Of a stretch of 64,000 nt of DNA, positions 52,877-61,123 are shown piece after piece. Source of the stretch: Streptomyces sp. HUAS 15-9 (GTDB taxonomy: Bacteria > Actinomycetota > Actinomycetes > Streptomycetales > Streptomycetaceae). The stretch is taken from contig NZ_CP106798.1 of NCBI RefSeq assembly GCF_025642155.1, positions 992,001-1,056,000 of the forward strand. The letters run 5' to 3'. The translations under genes were made by a program, and so were the position numbers. The notes under the pieces are model-generated. The model did not search any database. It was given only the letters and a program-made list of their open reading frames with translations, and was not told the DNA's origin. Numbering within the stretch: the stretch's first letter is position 1; the number at the start of each line of letters is the position of its first letter.

Positions 52877-53713
52877 TCAGCTGTCGATGACCCCGCCCGC
52901 GAGCAGGCCGAACAGCGCCACGCCGACGACGATGCGGTAGAGCACGAAGGCGTTGAAGGAGTGCTTGGCGACGAACTTCAGCAGCCAGGCGATGGAGGCG
53001 TAGGCGACGACGAAGGAGACGACCGTGCCGACGACCAGCGGAGCGGCGCCCACGCCCGCGCCCAGGGCGTCCTTCAGTTCGTAGAGGCCGGCGCCGGTCA
53101 GGGCCGGGATGCCGAGGAAGAAGGACAGGCGGGTGGCGGCCACCCGGTCCAGGTCCAGGATGAGCGCGGTGGACATGGTGGCGCCGGAGCGGGAGAAGCC
53201 GGGGAAGAGCAGGGCGAGGATCTGCGAGCAGCCGACCAGCATCGCGTCCTTGAACGAGGTGTCGTCCTCACCGCGCTTGTGGCGGCCCATCTGGTCCGCC
53301 GCCCACATCACACCACTGCCGACGATCAGGGAGCCCGCGACCACCCAGAGCGAGGCGAGCGGACCCTCGATGAGAGGCTTGGCCGCCAGGCCGACCAGGA
53401 CGATCGGAATGGTCGCGTAGATCACCCACCAGGCGAACTTGTAGTCGTGGTGGTAGCGCTCCTGAGGATTGCGCAGACCACGGCTCCAGGCGGAGACGAT
53501 CCGCACGATGTCCTTGAAGAAGTACACGAGCACGGCGGCGATGGCGCCGACCTGGATGACCGCCGAGAAACCGACGACGGACTTGTCGTCGACGGGGATG
53601 TTCATGAGCCCCTCGGTGATCTTGAGATGACCGGTGGAGGACACGGGAAGGAATTCGGTCACCCCCTCGACGACTCCGAGGACGACGGCCTGACCGACAG
53701 AGATGGCGCTCAT
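52877..53713 (-). CDS. uppP: Undecaprenyl-diphosphatase (UppP/BacA)
   Basis: The 278-residue membrane protein has the two signature loops: VVEGVTEFLPVSSTGHL near the N-terminus and the PGFSRSGATM loop in mid-protein. Both contribute to the active site between two pseudo-repeats of transmembrane helices. It recycles undecaprenyl pyrophosphate to the monophosphate carrier for wall and glycan synthesis, and overproduction gives bacitracin tolerance. The ATG at 53713 was preferred to the frame's longer start at 53761. Confidence 0.96.
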   Translation of the reverse strand: MSAISVGQAVVLGVVEGVTEFLPVSSTGHLKITEGLMNIPVDDKSVVGFSAVIQVGAIAAVLVYFFKDIVRIVSAWSRGLRNPQERYHHDYKFAWWVIYATIPIVLVGLAAKPLIEGPLASLWVVAGSLIVGSGVMWAADQMGRHKRGEDDTSFKDAMLVGCSQILALLFPGFSRSGATMSTALILDLDRVAATRLSFFLGIPALTGAGLYELKDALGAGVGAAPLVVGTVVSFVVAYASIAWLLKFVAKHSFNAFVLYRIVVGVALFGLLAGGVIDS

Positions 53714-53785
53714 GGGATCCAGTTCTGAGGAGTTGGTCGACAGTGCTGTAGACAGTCTCACTGCGCGCGGGCGAATGACAAATGC

Positions 53786-54160
53786 CTACGCCCACAGCAC
53801 TCCGGCGATCGACACTCCGGCGAAGGCCGCCCCGAGACCCGCCACCACGCTCGCGACGACGTTGGCGGCAGCGTAGAGCCCCGCACCCGCCTCGGAAAGC
53901 CTGAGGGTCTCGTAGGAGAAGGTCGAATAGGTCGTCAGGGCCCCGCACAGCCCCGTCCCCAGCAGAAGCTGCAGGTGCGGGCCCGCGGCGCCCGCCGAGA
54001 CCGCGCCGGTCAGCAGGCCCAGGACCAGACAGCCCGTGACATTCACCACGAAAGTGCCCCAGGGGAAGACCGAGTCGTGCCGGGACTGCACGGCCCGGTC
54101 GGTGAGATAGCGGAGCGGAGCACCGACCACGGCCCCGAGGGCCACCAGCAGCCAGTTCAC
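53786..54160 (-). CDS. crcB: Fluoride exporter subunit CrcB/FluC
   Basis: The 124-residue four-helix protein has the CrcB motifs GAVVGAPLRYLTDR, GTFVVNVTGCLVLGLLTGA, GTGLCGALTTYSTFSYET and the pore-lining Asn. FluC proteins are dual-topology dimers or heterodimers that export fluoride. The GTG start lies 2 nt after the DUF190 gene's end, in one operon with the second FluC gene. The two copies are divergent, consistent with a heterodimer. Confidence 0.92.
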   Translation of the reverse strand: MNWLLVALGAVVGAPLRYLTDRAVQSRHDSVFPWGTFVVNVTGCLVLGLLTGAVSAGAAGPHLQLLLGTGLCGALTTYSTFSYETLRLSEAGAGLYAAANVVASVVAGLGAAFAGVSIAGVLWA

Positions 54161-54162
54161 AA

Positions 54163-54537
54163 CTACTTCTTACCCTTCGAGTCCGTTTCGCCCGGACTGT
54201 CCGTGCGGCCGACGTACCGGATGACCTCGCAGTCGTCGAGGGTGACGAGCCCCTCGCCGACGAGTTCGTCGAGCTGCGGCAGGAACGCCCGCACCCGCTC
54301 CTCGGTGTCCACGATCACCACCGCGACCGGCAGGTCCTCGCTCAGCGACAGCAGCCGCGACGTGTGGATCATGGACGAGGCGCCGAACCCCTCGACACCA
54401 CGGAAGACGCTGGCGCCCGCGAGACCGGCCGCGCGGGCACGGTGCACGATCTCGGCGTAGAGCGGCCGGTGGTGCCAGGTGTCGTTCTCGCCGATGTAGA
54501 CGGTCACGCGCAGGGCGCGGCCCGTGAGTCTGGTCAT
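54163..54537 (-). CDS. DUF190 protein
   Basis: The 124-residue protein reads [46 protein letters not shown], the DUF190 consensus (a PII-like ferredoxin fold), with [16 protein letters not shown] later. DUF190 genes regularly neighbour crcB genes, and a regulatory role in fluoride export is presumed. Its ATG overlaps the stop of the upstream FluC gene (ATGA), and the other FluC gene follows 2 nt later. Confidence 0.9.
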   Translation of the reverse strand: MTRLTGRALRVTVYIGENDTWHHRPLYAEIVHRARAAGLAGASVFRGVEGFGASSMIHTSRLLSLSEDLPVAVVIVDTEERVRAFLPQLDELVGEGLVTLDDCEVIRYVGRTDSPGETDSKGKK

Positions 54538-54908
54538 GGCTGCCTCCCGGTCAGGACACGGCGGGCCGCGGCGGACGCGAGCCACACCGCCGCGAGGGCC
54601 GCGACCGGGGTCGCGGCGAGATAGGCCAGCCCCGTGGCGGGGTGGCCGCTGTCGGCCAGCTTCTGGATGTCTACGGTGTACGTCGAGAAGGTGGTGAAGC
54701 CGCCGAGCACTCCGGTGCCGAAAAAGGGCCGCACCAGCCGATGGGCGGCCCAGACGTCGGTGATGATCACCATGAACACGCCTATCACGGCGCATCCGAC
54801 GACATTGGTCACGAACGTCGCCCAGGGGAAGCCCCCGGTCGGCGTGGGCCACCCCAGTGTCAGGGCGTAACGGGCCGTCGCGCCGAGCGCGCCGCCGAGC
54901 GCGACCAC
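54534..54908 (-). CDS. crcB: Fluoride exporter subunit CrcB/FluC, N-terminus uncertain
   Basis: The 124-residue frame opens with GTG 54908 inside the first helix ([20 protein letters not shown]), then [19 protein letters not shown] and [18 protein letters not shown]. No ribosome site precedes this GTG. An ATG with a GGAGA site lies at 54994 ([15 protein letters not shown]), but in another frame. In homologues known to me such a start leads into the helix with a leader, so a one-base frameshift between about 54910 and 54990 is likely, or the short form is used. Confidence 0.82.
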   Translation of the reverse strand: MVALGGALGATARYALTLGWPTPTGGFPWATFVTNVVGCAVIGVFMVIITDVWAAHRLVRPFFGTGVLGGFTTFSTYTVDIQKLADSGHPATGLAYLAATPVAALAAVWLASAAARRVLTGRQP

Positions 54909-55025
54909 CGCGACGACGGGGCCTGGGCGCGCCGCGCCGACCGCCTCGCGGGGCGCGGCCGGACACGGAGGCTCTCGGCTTCCGGGGCGGTCATGGTGGT
55001 TCGTCTCCTGTTCGGCCCCACTGCC

Positions 55026-55095
55026 GGGTGATCACGGTGCGTCGAACGCCGGTTGATCACGGTGGGTGAACATCGGTTGATCACGGCGGGTGAAC
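55026..55095. repeat. Three 24-25 bp tandem repeats upstream of the fluoride operon
   Basis: Units begin at 55026, 55051 and 55075, each with GG[T/G]TGATCACGG and a GTGAAC or GTCGAAC end. The core TGATCA is palindromic. They lie between the SMP-30 gene and the FluC-DUF190-FluC operon, about 30-100 bp upstream of the ATG at 54994. Regular spacing of 24-25 bp suggests iteron-like operator sites on alternate turns of the helix. Confidence 0.7.
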
Positions 55096-55120
55096 AGGGT
55101 ACCGCCCGGCCTGTGCCGGG

Positions 55121-56086
55121 TCACTTCGCGATGGGACCCTCACACACCGCGACACCGCGTTCCCAGATGCTCCCCAGGATCAGATGTCCGTCGGTCTCGC
55201 AGACGCTGGTGACCATACGGTAGCCGGAGTGGCGGCGGCCGAGGTGGTGGACGACGCGCCCCTCGTCGTCGAGCGCCAGGACGCCGATCGTGCCGGTGGG
55301 GCGGTACGGGGCGCGTACGGCGGCCCGGGCCGCGGCTCGGCGCACGGCGGGCGGGGTCCGGTGCAGCAGGTCCAGCGGGGGCACGCGCGGTCCGGCGAGG
55401 GCCACCCAGATCGGGCCGTCCCGCCGGTCGCGCCAGAGGTTGTCGGGCATGCCCGGCAGAGCGTCGGCGAAGGGCTCACTGCGTCCCGCGTGGGGCCCGG
55501 TGAGCCAGTAGCGGGTCAGGCGGTACGCGCTGGTCTCGGCGACGACCAGGAAGGACTCGTCGGCTGCGGGTGCGAGGCCGTTGGCGAACTGGAGCCCCTC
55601 CAGCACCACTTCGGGTGCGCCGCCGGGCGGGAGTCGCAGCAGGCGTCCGGTGCCGGTGTGCTCGACGACGTCGCCGATCCAGTGCTCCAGCGGGTAGCGG
55701 CGGCTGGAGACGGTGAAGTACACGCTGCCGTCGGAGAGGGCGACGGCGTTGCTGCAGAACCGCAGCCGCTCCCCCGCGACCGAGTCGGCGAGGACACGGA
55801 CGACGCCGTCGTCGAGGCCGACGCGGAGCAGGCCGCGTTCGGCGTCGCAGACCAACAGGTCGCCGTCCGGGAGGAGTTCGAGGCCGAGCGGACGGCCACC
55901 GGTCTCGGCGAGCACCTCGACGCGGGCCGTGGCCGGGTCGGTGAGTCCGTCGAGGCGCAGGATGCGGCCGTCCCCGACACCGGTGAGAACGCGGCCGCGG
56001 GCATCGGCCACCACGTCCTCGGGGCCGTGGCCGCCGATCGCGACATGGTGGCGGGGGACGAGTGCGGTGGGACGGTCATGGCCCAT
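55121..56086 (-). CDS. SMP-30/gluconolactonase or strictosidine synthase-like beta-propeller
   Basis: The 321-residue six-bladed propeller has the SMP-30/YvrE motifs: GPEDVVADARGRVLTGVGDGRI, GRPLGLELLPDGDLLVCDAERG, FCSNAVALSDGSVYFTVSS and LPGMPDNLWRDRRDGPIWVAL with the Asn and Asp metal ligands. It is probably a lactonase or related hydrolase. No signal peptide is visible from ATG 56086. It neighbours the fluoride operon on the same strand but is separated by the repeats. Confidence 0.82.
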   Translation of the reverse strand: MGHDRPTALVPRHHVAIGGHGPEDVVADARGRVLTGVGDGRILRLDGLTDPATARVEVLAETGGRPLGLELLPDGDLLVCDAERGLLRVGLDDGVVRVLADSVAGERLRFCSNAVALSDGSVYFTVSSRRYPLEHWIGDVVEHTGTGRLLRLPPGGAPEVVLEGLQFANGLAPAADESFLVVAETSAYRLTRYWLTGPHAGRSEPFADALPGMPDNLWRDRRDGPIWVALAGPRVPPLDLLHRTPPAVRRAAARAAVRAPYRPTGTIGVLALDDEGRVVHHLGRRHSGYRMVTSVCETDGHLILGSIWERGVAVCEGPIAK

Positions 56087-56214
56087 GTGCGCCTGCCCTT
56101 CACGGTAGGAAGTCCGCCCATCTTGGCAGCAGGCGGGCGGGGAGCAAGGGCGAGCGCGGGTCACCGTGGCCGCCGCCGTGACGTGAGGCCCCTGCCGACC
56201 CGTGCGGCCGACGG

Positions 56215-56502
56215 CTACCAGCCCTTCTCGAAGATGCGGGCCACCTCGGCGACGCGGACGTCGTCGCGGCGGTAGTACGTGCGGTACCGAACTCGCTTGG
56301 TGCGCAGAAGGCCCAGGCGGGTGAGGAGCCCGAGGTGTGTGACGGCGACGCGGCGGGGCACGCCGAGCTTGACGGCGACGGCCCGTGCGGTGACTCCGTC
56401 CTCGACCGGGTCGATGTGGCGCTGCGGCGGGAAGTGGGCGGCCGGGTCCTTCAGCCACTCGAGGATGTCGAGGCGCCTTACGCCGACGGGATTCCTCAGC
56501 AT
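56215..56502 (-). CDS. ArsR-like winged helix regulator
   Basis: A 95-residue helix-turn-helix protein reads RRLDILEWLKDPAAHFPPQRHIDPVEDGVTARAVAVKLGVPRRVAVTHLGLLTRLGLLRTKRVRYRTYYRRDD. It has an ArsR/MarR-like winged helix and little else. Its target is not evident. It lies upstream of the SMP-30 gene on the same strand and downstream of the galactanase remnant. Confidence 0.72.
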   Translation of the reverse strand: MLRNPVGVRRLDILEWLKDPAAHFPPQRHIDPVEDGVTARAVAVKLGVPRRVAVTHLGLLTRLGLLRTKRVRYRTYYRRDDVRVAEVARIFEKGW

Positions 56503-56672
56503 CTCGACGCCTCCGTCCGGGCCTCGTCGTTCACCCGTCTCTTACTGTCCCGCAGTAGGGTCCGCCGCGTCCTGGACTGCGCGACCCTTGTCCGGTACCG
56601 AACCGCCGTACGACAGAAAGCTGTCCTCTCCTGGTGCCCGGGACATGCGCCGGTGCCCGGGAGGACACCGGA

Positions 56673-56704
56673 GGGCCCGGCCGTCCCCTATTACGGCCGG
56701 GCCC
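56673..56704. terminator. Terminator behind the galactanase remnant
   Basis: GGGCCCGGCCG (56673-56683) and its complement at 56694-56704 form a perfect 11-bp stem with a 10-nt loop, 14 nt beyond the remnant's stop. It presumably ended the ancestral GH53 gene. Confidence 0.7.
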
Positions 56705-56717
56705 GGCCGGCGATGGC

Positions 56718-57401
56718 TCAGCGGTGGCCGAACCACGTCATGGAGGAGAGCGCCTGACTTGAGGACGGCGAGGGCGTCGCCGGTCGTGCCGGAGCTGCTC
56801 TTGTAGACGCCGCCCTTGGCCTCGCTCTTGGCGAGGGAGGAGATGTCGGCGCCGTGGATCGACGTACTCGTCGTACCGGACGTGAAGGTCAGATCGTCAA
56901 CATTGATCCAGTTGCCCGCGTTCGCGTCACTGTTGACGCTGATGGTGCACCGGTTGTTGGTCACCTTGATCGGCGTGACGATACGGATCCATCCACTGGA
57001 CGAGATCGGCAGATCGGTGCGCTGTTCTGAACTGCCGCAATTCTTGAGGGCTATGTAGGCCGAGTTCTGCCCGCCGCCGGAGCGGACCCAGGCGGTGAGG
57101 GTGCAGGTGCCGTTGGTCAGACCCGACAGGTACTGGTACGTCTCCACCTTGTAGGCGGAGGCCGCGTAGTGGGTCAGCCGGTAACTCCCGCCGTGGCCAC
57201 CGGACTCGGTGTACGAGGCCGCGGTGTCGCCGTACTCCGACCAGCCGCGGGCACGGCCGCGCCGGTGCCGTCGGACTCGAAACCGCCGTCGGTGAGGGTG
57301 CTCGCCGCCTGGGCGGTCTGCGCGGGCAGGGCGGTGAGAGCGAGCCCGGCCGCGAGCGGCAGCAGCAGGGCCCTGATGGTGCGTCTGGGACGGAACTTCA
57401 T
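56718..57401 (-). pseudogene. GH53 arabinogalactan endo-beta-1,4-galactanase, frameshifted and internally deleted
   Basis: From ATG 57401 a signal peptide (RALLLPLAAGLALTALPAQTAQA) leads into a carbohydrate-binding module. Near SDGTGAAVP one base is missing and the frame shifts to GWSEYGDTAASYTESGGHGGSYRLTHYAASAYKVETYQYLSGLT. It runs on to IHGADISSLAKSEAKGGVYKSSSGTTGDALAVLKS, the start of the GH53 barrel. Immediately after, the sequence joins LSSMTWFGHR and a stop, apparently the C-terminal end, so nearly the whole barrel is deleted. It would have cleaved beta-1,4-galactan outside the cell. Not functional. Confidence 0.85.
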
Positions 57402-57513
57402 CGTCCCCCGTCCCTTCGACGTAACTGGGGTGAGGATGTCCTCCGACGGGGTCCGCAGGACAAGCCCCTCCGCCCGCGGCTCGACCGGCCCGCGCGGGCG
57501 GAGGGAAGCCGGC

Positions 57514-57783
57514 TCAGCCGTCGAGGCGTACGACCCGGACGGCTCCCGCGGGAACGGCGAGGCGTCCCGCGGCGCGTTCGCCCGTCAGCAGTTCGGTGCC
57601 GTGCGCGTCCAGCGGCACCTTGGCGTCGGTGGCGGTGTGGTTGATCGCGAACAGAAAGCTGCCGGACTCGCCGGTGCGGCGCACGACCTCGACGTCGCGG
57701 GGCAGATCGGCGCACGGGCCGATGCCCGCGTCCTCGGCGGCCCGCCCGATCAGGGCGTCCAGGCCGTTCGCGTCGAGGCGCAC
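57514..57783 (-). pseudogene. C-terminal remnant of a GH42 beta-galactosidase
   Basis: The minus strand encodes LDANGLDALIGRAAEDAGIGPCADLPRDVEVVRRTGESGSFLFAINHTATDAKVPLDAHGTELLTGERAAGRLAVPAGAVRVVRLDG. This ends like GH42 beta-galactosidases, whose last beta domain reads ...FLFxINH... and ...LLTGE...VPAGxVxVLR. Only about 89 residues survive, with no start codon. Its 5' break abuts the LacI remnant. Together with the GH53 pseudogene it marks a former galactan-utilisation locus. Confidence 0.65.
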
Positions 57784-57846
57784 GGCGGCGAGGACCCGGC
57801 GGCGGTGATCCTGCCGACGGAACTGGTGCGCCGCGAGTCGACCTGA
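57784..57846 (+). pseudogene. C-terminal remnant of a LacI-family regulator
   Basis: The plus strand ends DPAAVILPTELVRREST then stop, closely resembling the usual LacI-family ending (VLPTELVxRxST). About 20 residues remain and they face the GH42 fragment directly. LacI regulators commonly control galactosidase genes, so this supports the same ancestral locus. The fragment is short, so the assignment is tentative. Confidence 0.5.
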
Positions 57847-58199
57847 GTCGCGGGTGCGGACGGGTACGCACGGGTCCGGACGGATCACCGCTCCCCCGGC
57901 CTGACGAGCCCCGGCCCCGCGCCCTCGTGGCGTCCGGGCACGGACGGCCGCACGGGAGCGGAGCCGGTCAGCACGCTCACGCCGGTGTCGAGGACCTCCG
58001 CACGCAGAGCCTGACCGTCGCGGAGGTGCTGCACAGCGAATGAGGTGCCGCACGGCGAACGGTGCGGCGGAGCCGGAAGCGGTCAGGGGCGGGGCCGCAA
58101 CCGGTCAGGATCGGAGAAGCGGACCCACGCTCCCCGGCTCTAGCGTGGGATCACCGACGGGATCACGTCGGTCCCGCGCCCCGAAGGAGTGAGTTCATC
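57847..58199. other. Degenerate intergenic DNA, no intact gene
   Basis: This 353-nt stretch holds no complete gene. One minus-strand frame reads FAVQHLRDGQALRAEVLDTGVSVLTGSAPVRPSV... and looks like the end of some protein, but I cannot place it. It is most likely further debris from the decayed locus, then the promoter of the VOC gene. Confidence 0.45.
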
Positions 58200-58550
58200 A
58201 TGACCGCCGGTCTCCAGACGATCATCTACCCCGTCAAGGACATCGCCCGGGCCAAGGCCCTGTTCAGCGCCCTGCTCGAAGTCGAGCCCCATGCGGACGA
58301 GCCGTACTACGTCGGTTTCAAGGACGCCGGGCAGGACGTCGGCCTCGACCCGAACGGGCACGCCAAGGGCATGACGGGGCCCGTGCCGTACTGGCACGTC
58401 TCCGACATCCGGGCGCGGCTCGCGAGCCTGCTGGAGGCGGGCGCCGAGCTGCTGCAGGACGTGCAGGACGTCGGTGGCGGCCGGCTGATCGCCTCGGTGA
58501 AGGACGCCGACGGCAACCTCGTGGGGCTCCTGCAGGACGCGGCCGCCTGA
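58200..58550 (+). CDS. VOC-family (glyoxalase-like) protein
   Basis: The 116-residue protein, ATG 58200 after GAAGGAG, has the vicinal-oxygen-chelate fold: TIIYPVKDIARAKALFSALLEVEPHADEPYYVGFKD, ending SVKDADGNLVGLLQD. Single-domain VOC proteins of this size dimerise and may be lyases, dioxygenases or antibiotic-binding proteins. A metal-ligand His is not obvious in the first half. The substrate cannot be predicted. Confidence 0.83.
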   Translation: MTAGLQTIIYPVKDIARAKALFSALLEVEPHADEPYYVGFKDAGQDVGLDPNGHAKGMTGPVPYWHVSDIRARLASLLEAGAELLQDVQDVGGGRLIASVKDADGNLVGLLQDAAA

Positions 58551-58593
58551 GCCCGGACGCCCGCCCGGGCGTCGGGCGACTGCCTGCACCCGC

Positions 58594-58611
58594 ACTAGTT
58601 GCATATTCAAC
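58594..58611. promoter_or_regulatory. MarR-type operator shared with fadH
   Basis: GTTGCATATTCAAC (58598-58611) is an inverted repeat 31 nt before the MarR start. ACTAGTTGCATA (58594-58605) is identical to 28057-28068 upstream of fadH. Confidence 0.6.
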
Positions 58612-58641
58612 GATTGGCCGAATCGGTGTTACCGTGCGGGT

Positions 58642-59049
58642 ATGGCAGTCACAACGGCCGAGTCCCGGCTCGAAGAGCGCTGGCGGGACATCCTGTCCGT
58701 GCACGCGCGCACGATGTGCGAGATCGACCGGGTCCTGCACCCTCACGGCCTGGGCGCGAGCGACTTCGAGGTGCTCGACATCCTGGCCTCCGAGGCGCCC
58801 CGGGAGGGCGATCAGTGCCGGGTGCAGAACCTCGTCGGACGGGTCCATCTCAGCCAGAGCGCACTGTCCCGGCTGATAGCACGCCTGGAGAAGGAGGGCC
58901 TGGTGGAGCGCTCCGTCTGCGCGGAGGACCGGCGCGGGGTCTGGGTCGCGCTCACCCGCAAGGGCCGTGACCTGCACACCGAAGTGCTGCCGCTGCAACG
59001 TGCCGCGCTGGCCCGCACCCTGGAAGGCACCGGGGAGAGCACCGGCTAG
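58642..59049 (+). CDS. MarR-family transcriptional regulator
   Basis: The 135-residue protein has the winged helix MCEIDRVLHPHGLGASDFEVLDILASE...RVQNLVGRVHLSQSALSRLIARLEKEGLVERSVCAEDRRGVWVALTRKGRDL. The LSQSALSRLIARLE helix and wing CAEDRRGV are typical. It should bind TTGCATATTCAA-type palindromes, one of which precedes it. A sequence match upstream of fadH suggests it also controls fatty acid degradation. pqqB follows convergently 6 nt beyond. Confidence 0.9.
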   Translation: MAVTTAESRLEERWRDILSVHARTMCEIDRVLHPHGLGASDFEVLDILASEAPREGDQCRVQNLVGRVHLSQSALSRLIARLEKEGLVERSVCAEDRRGVWVALTRKGRDLHTEVLPLQRAALARTLEGTGESTG

Positions 59050-59055
59050 ACCCGG

Positions 59056-59952
59056 CTAGACCACGAACTCCGCACCGTCCGGCAACACTTCGACGCCCTT
59101 TTCGGTCACCAGCGAGCGGGCCCGTGAAGCCGGATCGAGCAGCGGGTTCGTGTTGTTGAGGTGGGTGTAGATCCGGCGCGGGCGGGGATGGCGGGCCAGG
59201 CCGGCGAGGCTGCCGTGCGGACCCGCGACGGGAAGGTGTCCCATGGCCCGCTGCCCGGCGCCGGACCGCACCGCCGTGCCCATCTCGTCGGCGGCGAAGA
59301 ACGTGCCGTCGAACAGCACACAGTCCGCCGACGCGCACAGCTCGTCCAGGACGGGCGACCAGGCGGCCACGCAGGGCGCGTAGACCAGGACTCTTCCGGT
59401 GGCCAGGTCCTCCACGCGGTACGCCGTCACCCAGCGGTCGTCCGGCTCGCGCACGGGGGCCGGTACATACTTCGGGATCTTGTCCCCCACCGGGTGGGCC
59501 GTGACGACCAGCCCGCCGGCCAGCACGAATCCGCCGTCTGCCAGGCTGTCGGCCCATTCCCAGGGGGCGTAGCGGTCCAGGGCCGCGCGGGCCGGGGCGA
59601 GTACGGCGCGCACCGGCGGGGCCGCGTACACCTTCAGGTCCACGGCGCCGCGCAGCACCGTCAGACCGGTGACGTGGTCGGCCTCGGCGTCGGTCAGCAG
59701 CACGCCCCGCAGCGGGGTGTCGCGGGGGCCGAGGCCCGGCCACAGCGCCGGGGTGGCGGTGAGCTGGGTGCCGATGTCGGGCGAGGCGTTGAGCAGCCAC
59801 CAGTCGCGCCCGTTGCCGGTGAGGGCCAGGCATTCCTGGGTGCGGGAAGGCAGTTTGCCGTCCCGGGCGGTCGTGCACAGCACGCAGGCGCAGTTCCACT
59901 GCGGGAAGCCACCGCCCGCGGCCGTGCCCAGCAGGACGACCCTCACGACCAT
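59056..59952 (-). CDS. pqqB: Coenzyme PQQ biosynthesis protein B
   Basis: The 298-residue metallo-beta-lactamase-fold protein starts VVLLGTAAGGGFPQWNCACVLC with the CxCxxC motif of PqqB. It continues TDAEADHVTGLTVLRGA, ASADCVLFDGTFFAADEMG and RIYTHLNNTNPLLDP, all PqqB hallmarks. PqqB acts early in pyrroloquinoline quinone synthesis, probably hydroxylating the PqqA-derived intermediate. No pqqA, C, D or E gene is in the window. The ATG is at 59952. Confidence 0.93.
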   Translation of the reverse strand: MVVRVVLLGTAAGGGFPQWNCACVLCTTARDGKLPSRTQECLALTGNGRDWWLLNASPDIGTQLTATPALWPGLGPRDTPLRGVLLTDAEADHVTGLTVLRGAVDLKVYAAPPVRAVLAPARAALDRYAPWEWADSLADGGFVLAGGLVVTAHPVGDKIPKYVPAPVREPDDRWVTAYRVEDLATGRVLVYAPCVAAWSPVLDELCASADCVLFDGTFFAADEMGTAVRSGAGQRAMGHLPVAGPHGSLAGLARHPRPRRIYTHLNNTNPLLDPASRARSLVTEKGVEVLPDGAEFVV

Positions 59953-60010
59953 CCGCTCCTCTCACCGTCCCGGTCCCTCCGCTGGGATCTTCCCTCCACA
60001 GGCCGGTGGA

Positions 60011-61123
60011 CTACCCCTCTGCGGGGGGCAGTTCCGGCCGACCTTCGGCGGGGCGCCGGTCCTCCGGGCGCCGGGGCGGGATCGAGCCGGCGAAGAAGTC
60101 ACGCGGGCCGGTCCACAGGGCCGGGACGGCGTCGCAGCGGCGGCACAGCTCGTAGACGATCGCCTCGTAGTTGACGCGCCAGCCGCGGAAGTGCGGCCAG
60201 GCGTCCCTGGCCGGCCGCTCGGCCAGGAAACCGGCCGCCTCCACTCTCGCCACCGCCTCCTCGAACTCGCCGAAGGTGAGCCGGATCGAGGCGTCCGGTG
60301 CCGGGTCGGCGTCGAAGGGGACGCGCAGCGCGCGGGCGATGTCGCGCAGGGCCGTGAACCCGGCGCGCAGCACCAGCCGCGCCTCCGGCGGGGCGACGCG
60401 CGGGGACAGGGAGAGCTGCATGGCCGCCGCGTCCATGACGGCGACGAGCCCGACCAGCGCGCTGCGGTGCGGGCGCGGGGAGCGGAAGGTCAGCAGGATC
60501 GGGTACGTGGAGTGGCTCTCCCCCATGTCCGAGGCCAGCCGCTCCCAGGCGCGGTACAGCTCGGGCAGCGCGCCCTCGGTGTCGACCAGCCACTGCCGGG
60601 CCAGCAGCTCGGGGCCCCAGGCGGGCTCGCCGGCCCGGGACTGGAGCAGGGTGACCTCCAGTTCGCGCCGGTTGTAGGCGCTGTAGAGCGTCGGCAGGTA
60701 GGCGATCTGCAGGGCGATGACGACCGGTCCGGTGGCCGCGGCGACGAAGTCGAGCGCCGACAGCTTCAGCCGGGCGCCGCTGGCGAAGCCGAGGGTGAAC
60801 AGGCTGCTGCCCGCCTCCCGGAAGGCCGCGGCCCAGGACAGCGGGGACAGCGCGTACAGCAGGAGCCCGAACGCGAGCAGGGCCCCGCCGAGCCAGGTGG
60901 TGAGCATCCCGATCAGCATCAGCGGGGCGAGCCAGGTCTGCGCGCGGTCGACGGCCTCGTATCCACCCCCTCGGTGGGTGAGCCGCAGCAGTCTGCGCAG
61001 CACCCACCACAGGCGGAACACCAGCCCGGAGTACAGCCCGCGGGGCACCACCAAGGTGCGCAGGATGCTGCTGAGGACCAGTGCGAGCACCAGTGCCCCG
61101 GCCGCGCCGGAGATCCATGCCAT
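60011..61123 (-). CDS. Membrane protein with two-helix channel-like module
   Basis: The 370-residue protein starts MAWISGAAGALVLALVLSSILRTLVVPRGLYSGLVFRLWWVLRRLLRL. Three or four helices lie in the first 150 residues, then a long cytoplasmic helical domain. Between two helices lies EAGSSLFTLGFASGARL, positioned like a pore loop (Ion_trans_2 type) but without the TVGYGD filter. So it is channel-like rather than a proven channel. It is next to pqqB on the same strand with 58 nt between. Function unknown. Confidence 0.7.
   Translation of the reverse strand: MAWISGAAGALVLALVLSSILRTLVVPRGLYSGLVFRLWWVLRRLLRLTHRGGGYEAVDRAQTWLAPLMLIGMLTTWLGGALLAFGLLLYALSPLSWAAAFREAGSSLFTLGFASGARLKLSALDFVAAATGPVVIALQIAYLPTLYSAYNRRELEVTLLQSRAGEPAWGPELLARQWLVDTEGALPELYRAWERLASDMGESHSTYPILLTFRSPRPHRSALVGLVAVMDAAAMQLSLSPRVAPPEARLVLRAGFTALRDIARALRVPFDADPAPDASIRLTFGEFEEAVARVEAAGFLAERPARDAWPHFRGWRVNYEAIVYELCRRCDAVPALWTGPRDFFAGSIPPRRPEDRRPAEGRPELPPAEG

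Noticed and set aside
54860..55084. 74-residue frame MINRCSPTVINRRSTHRD...
   Set aside because: It covers the repeats and the misframed FluC leader; no fold or ribosome site supports it as an independent gene.
55000..55140. Fluoride riboswitch upstream of the FluC operon
   Set aside because: I looked for the conserved GATGG...CTGATGA pattern and did not find it; only the tandem repeats are present.
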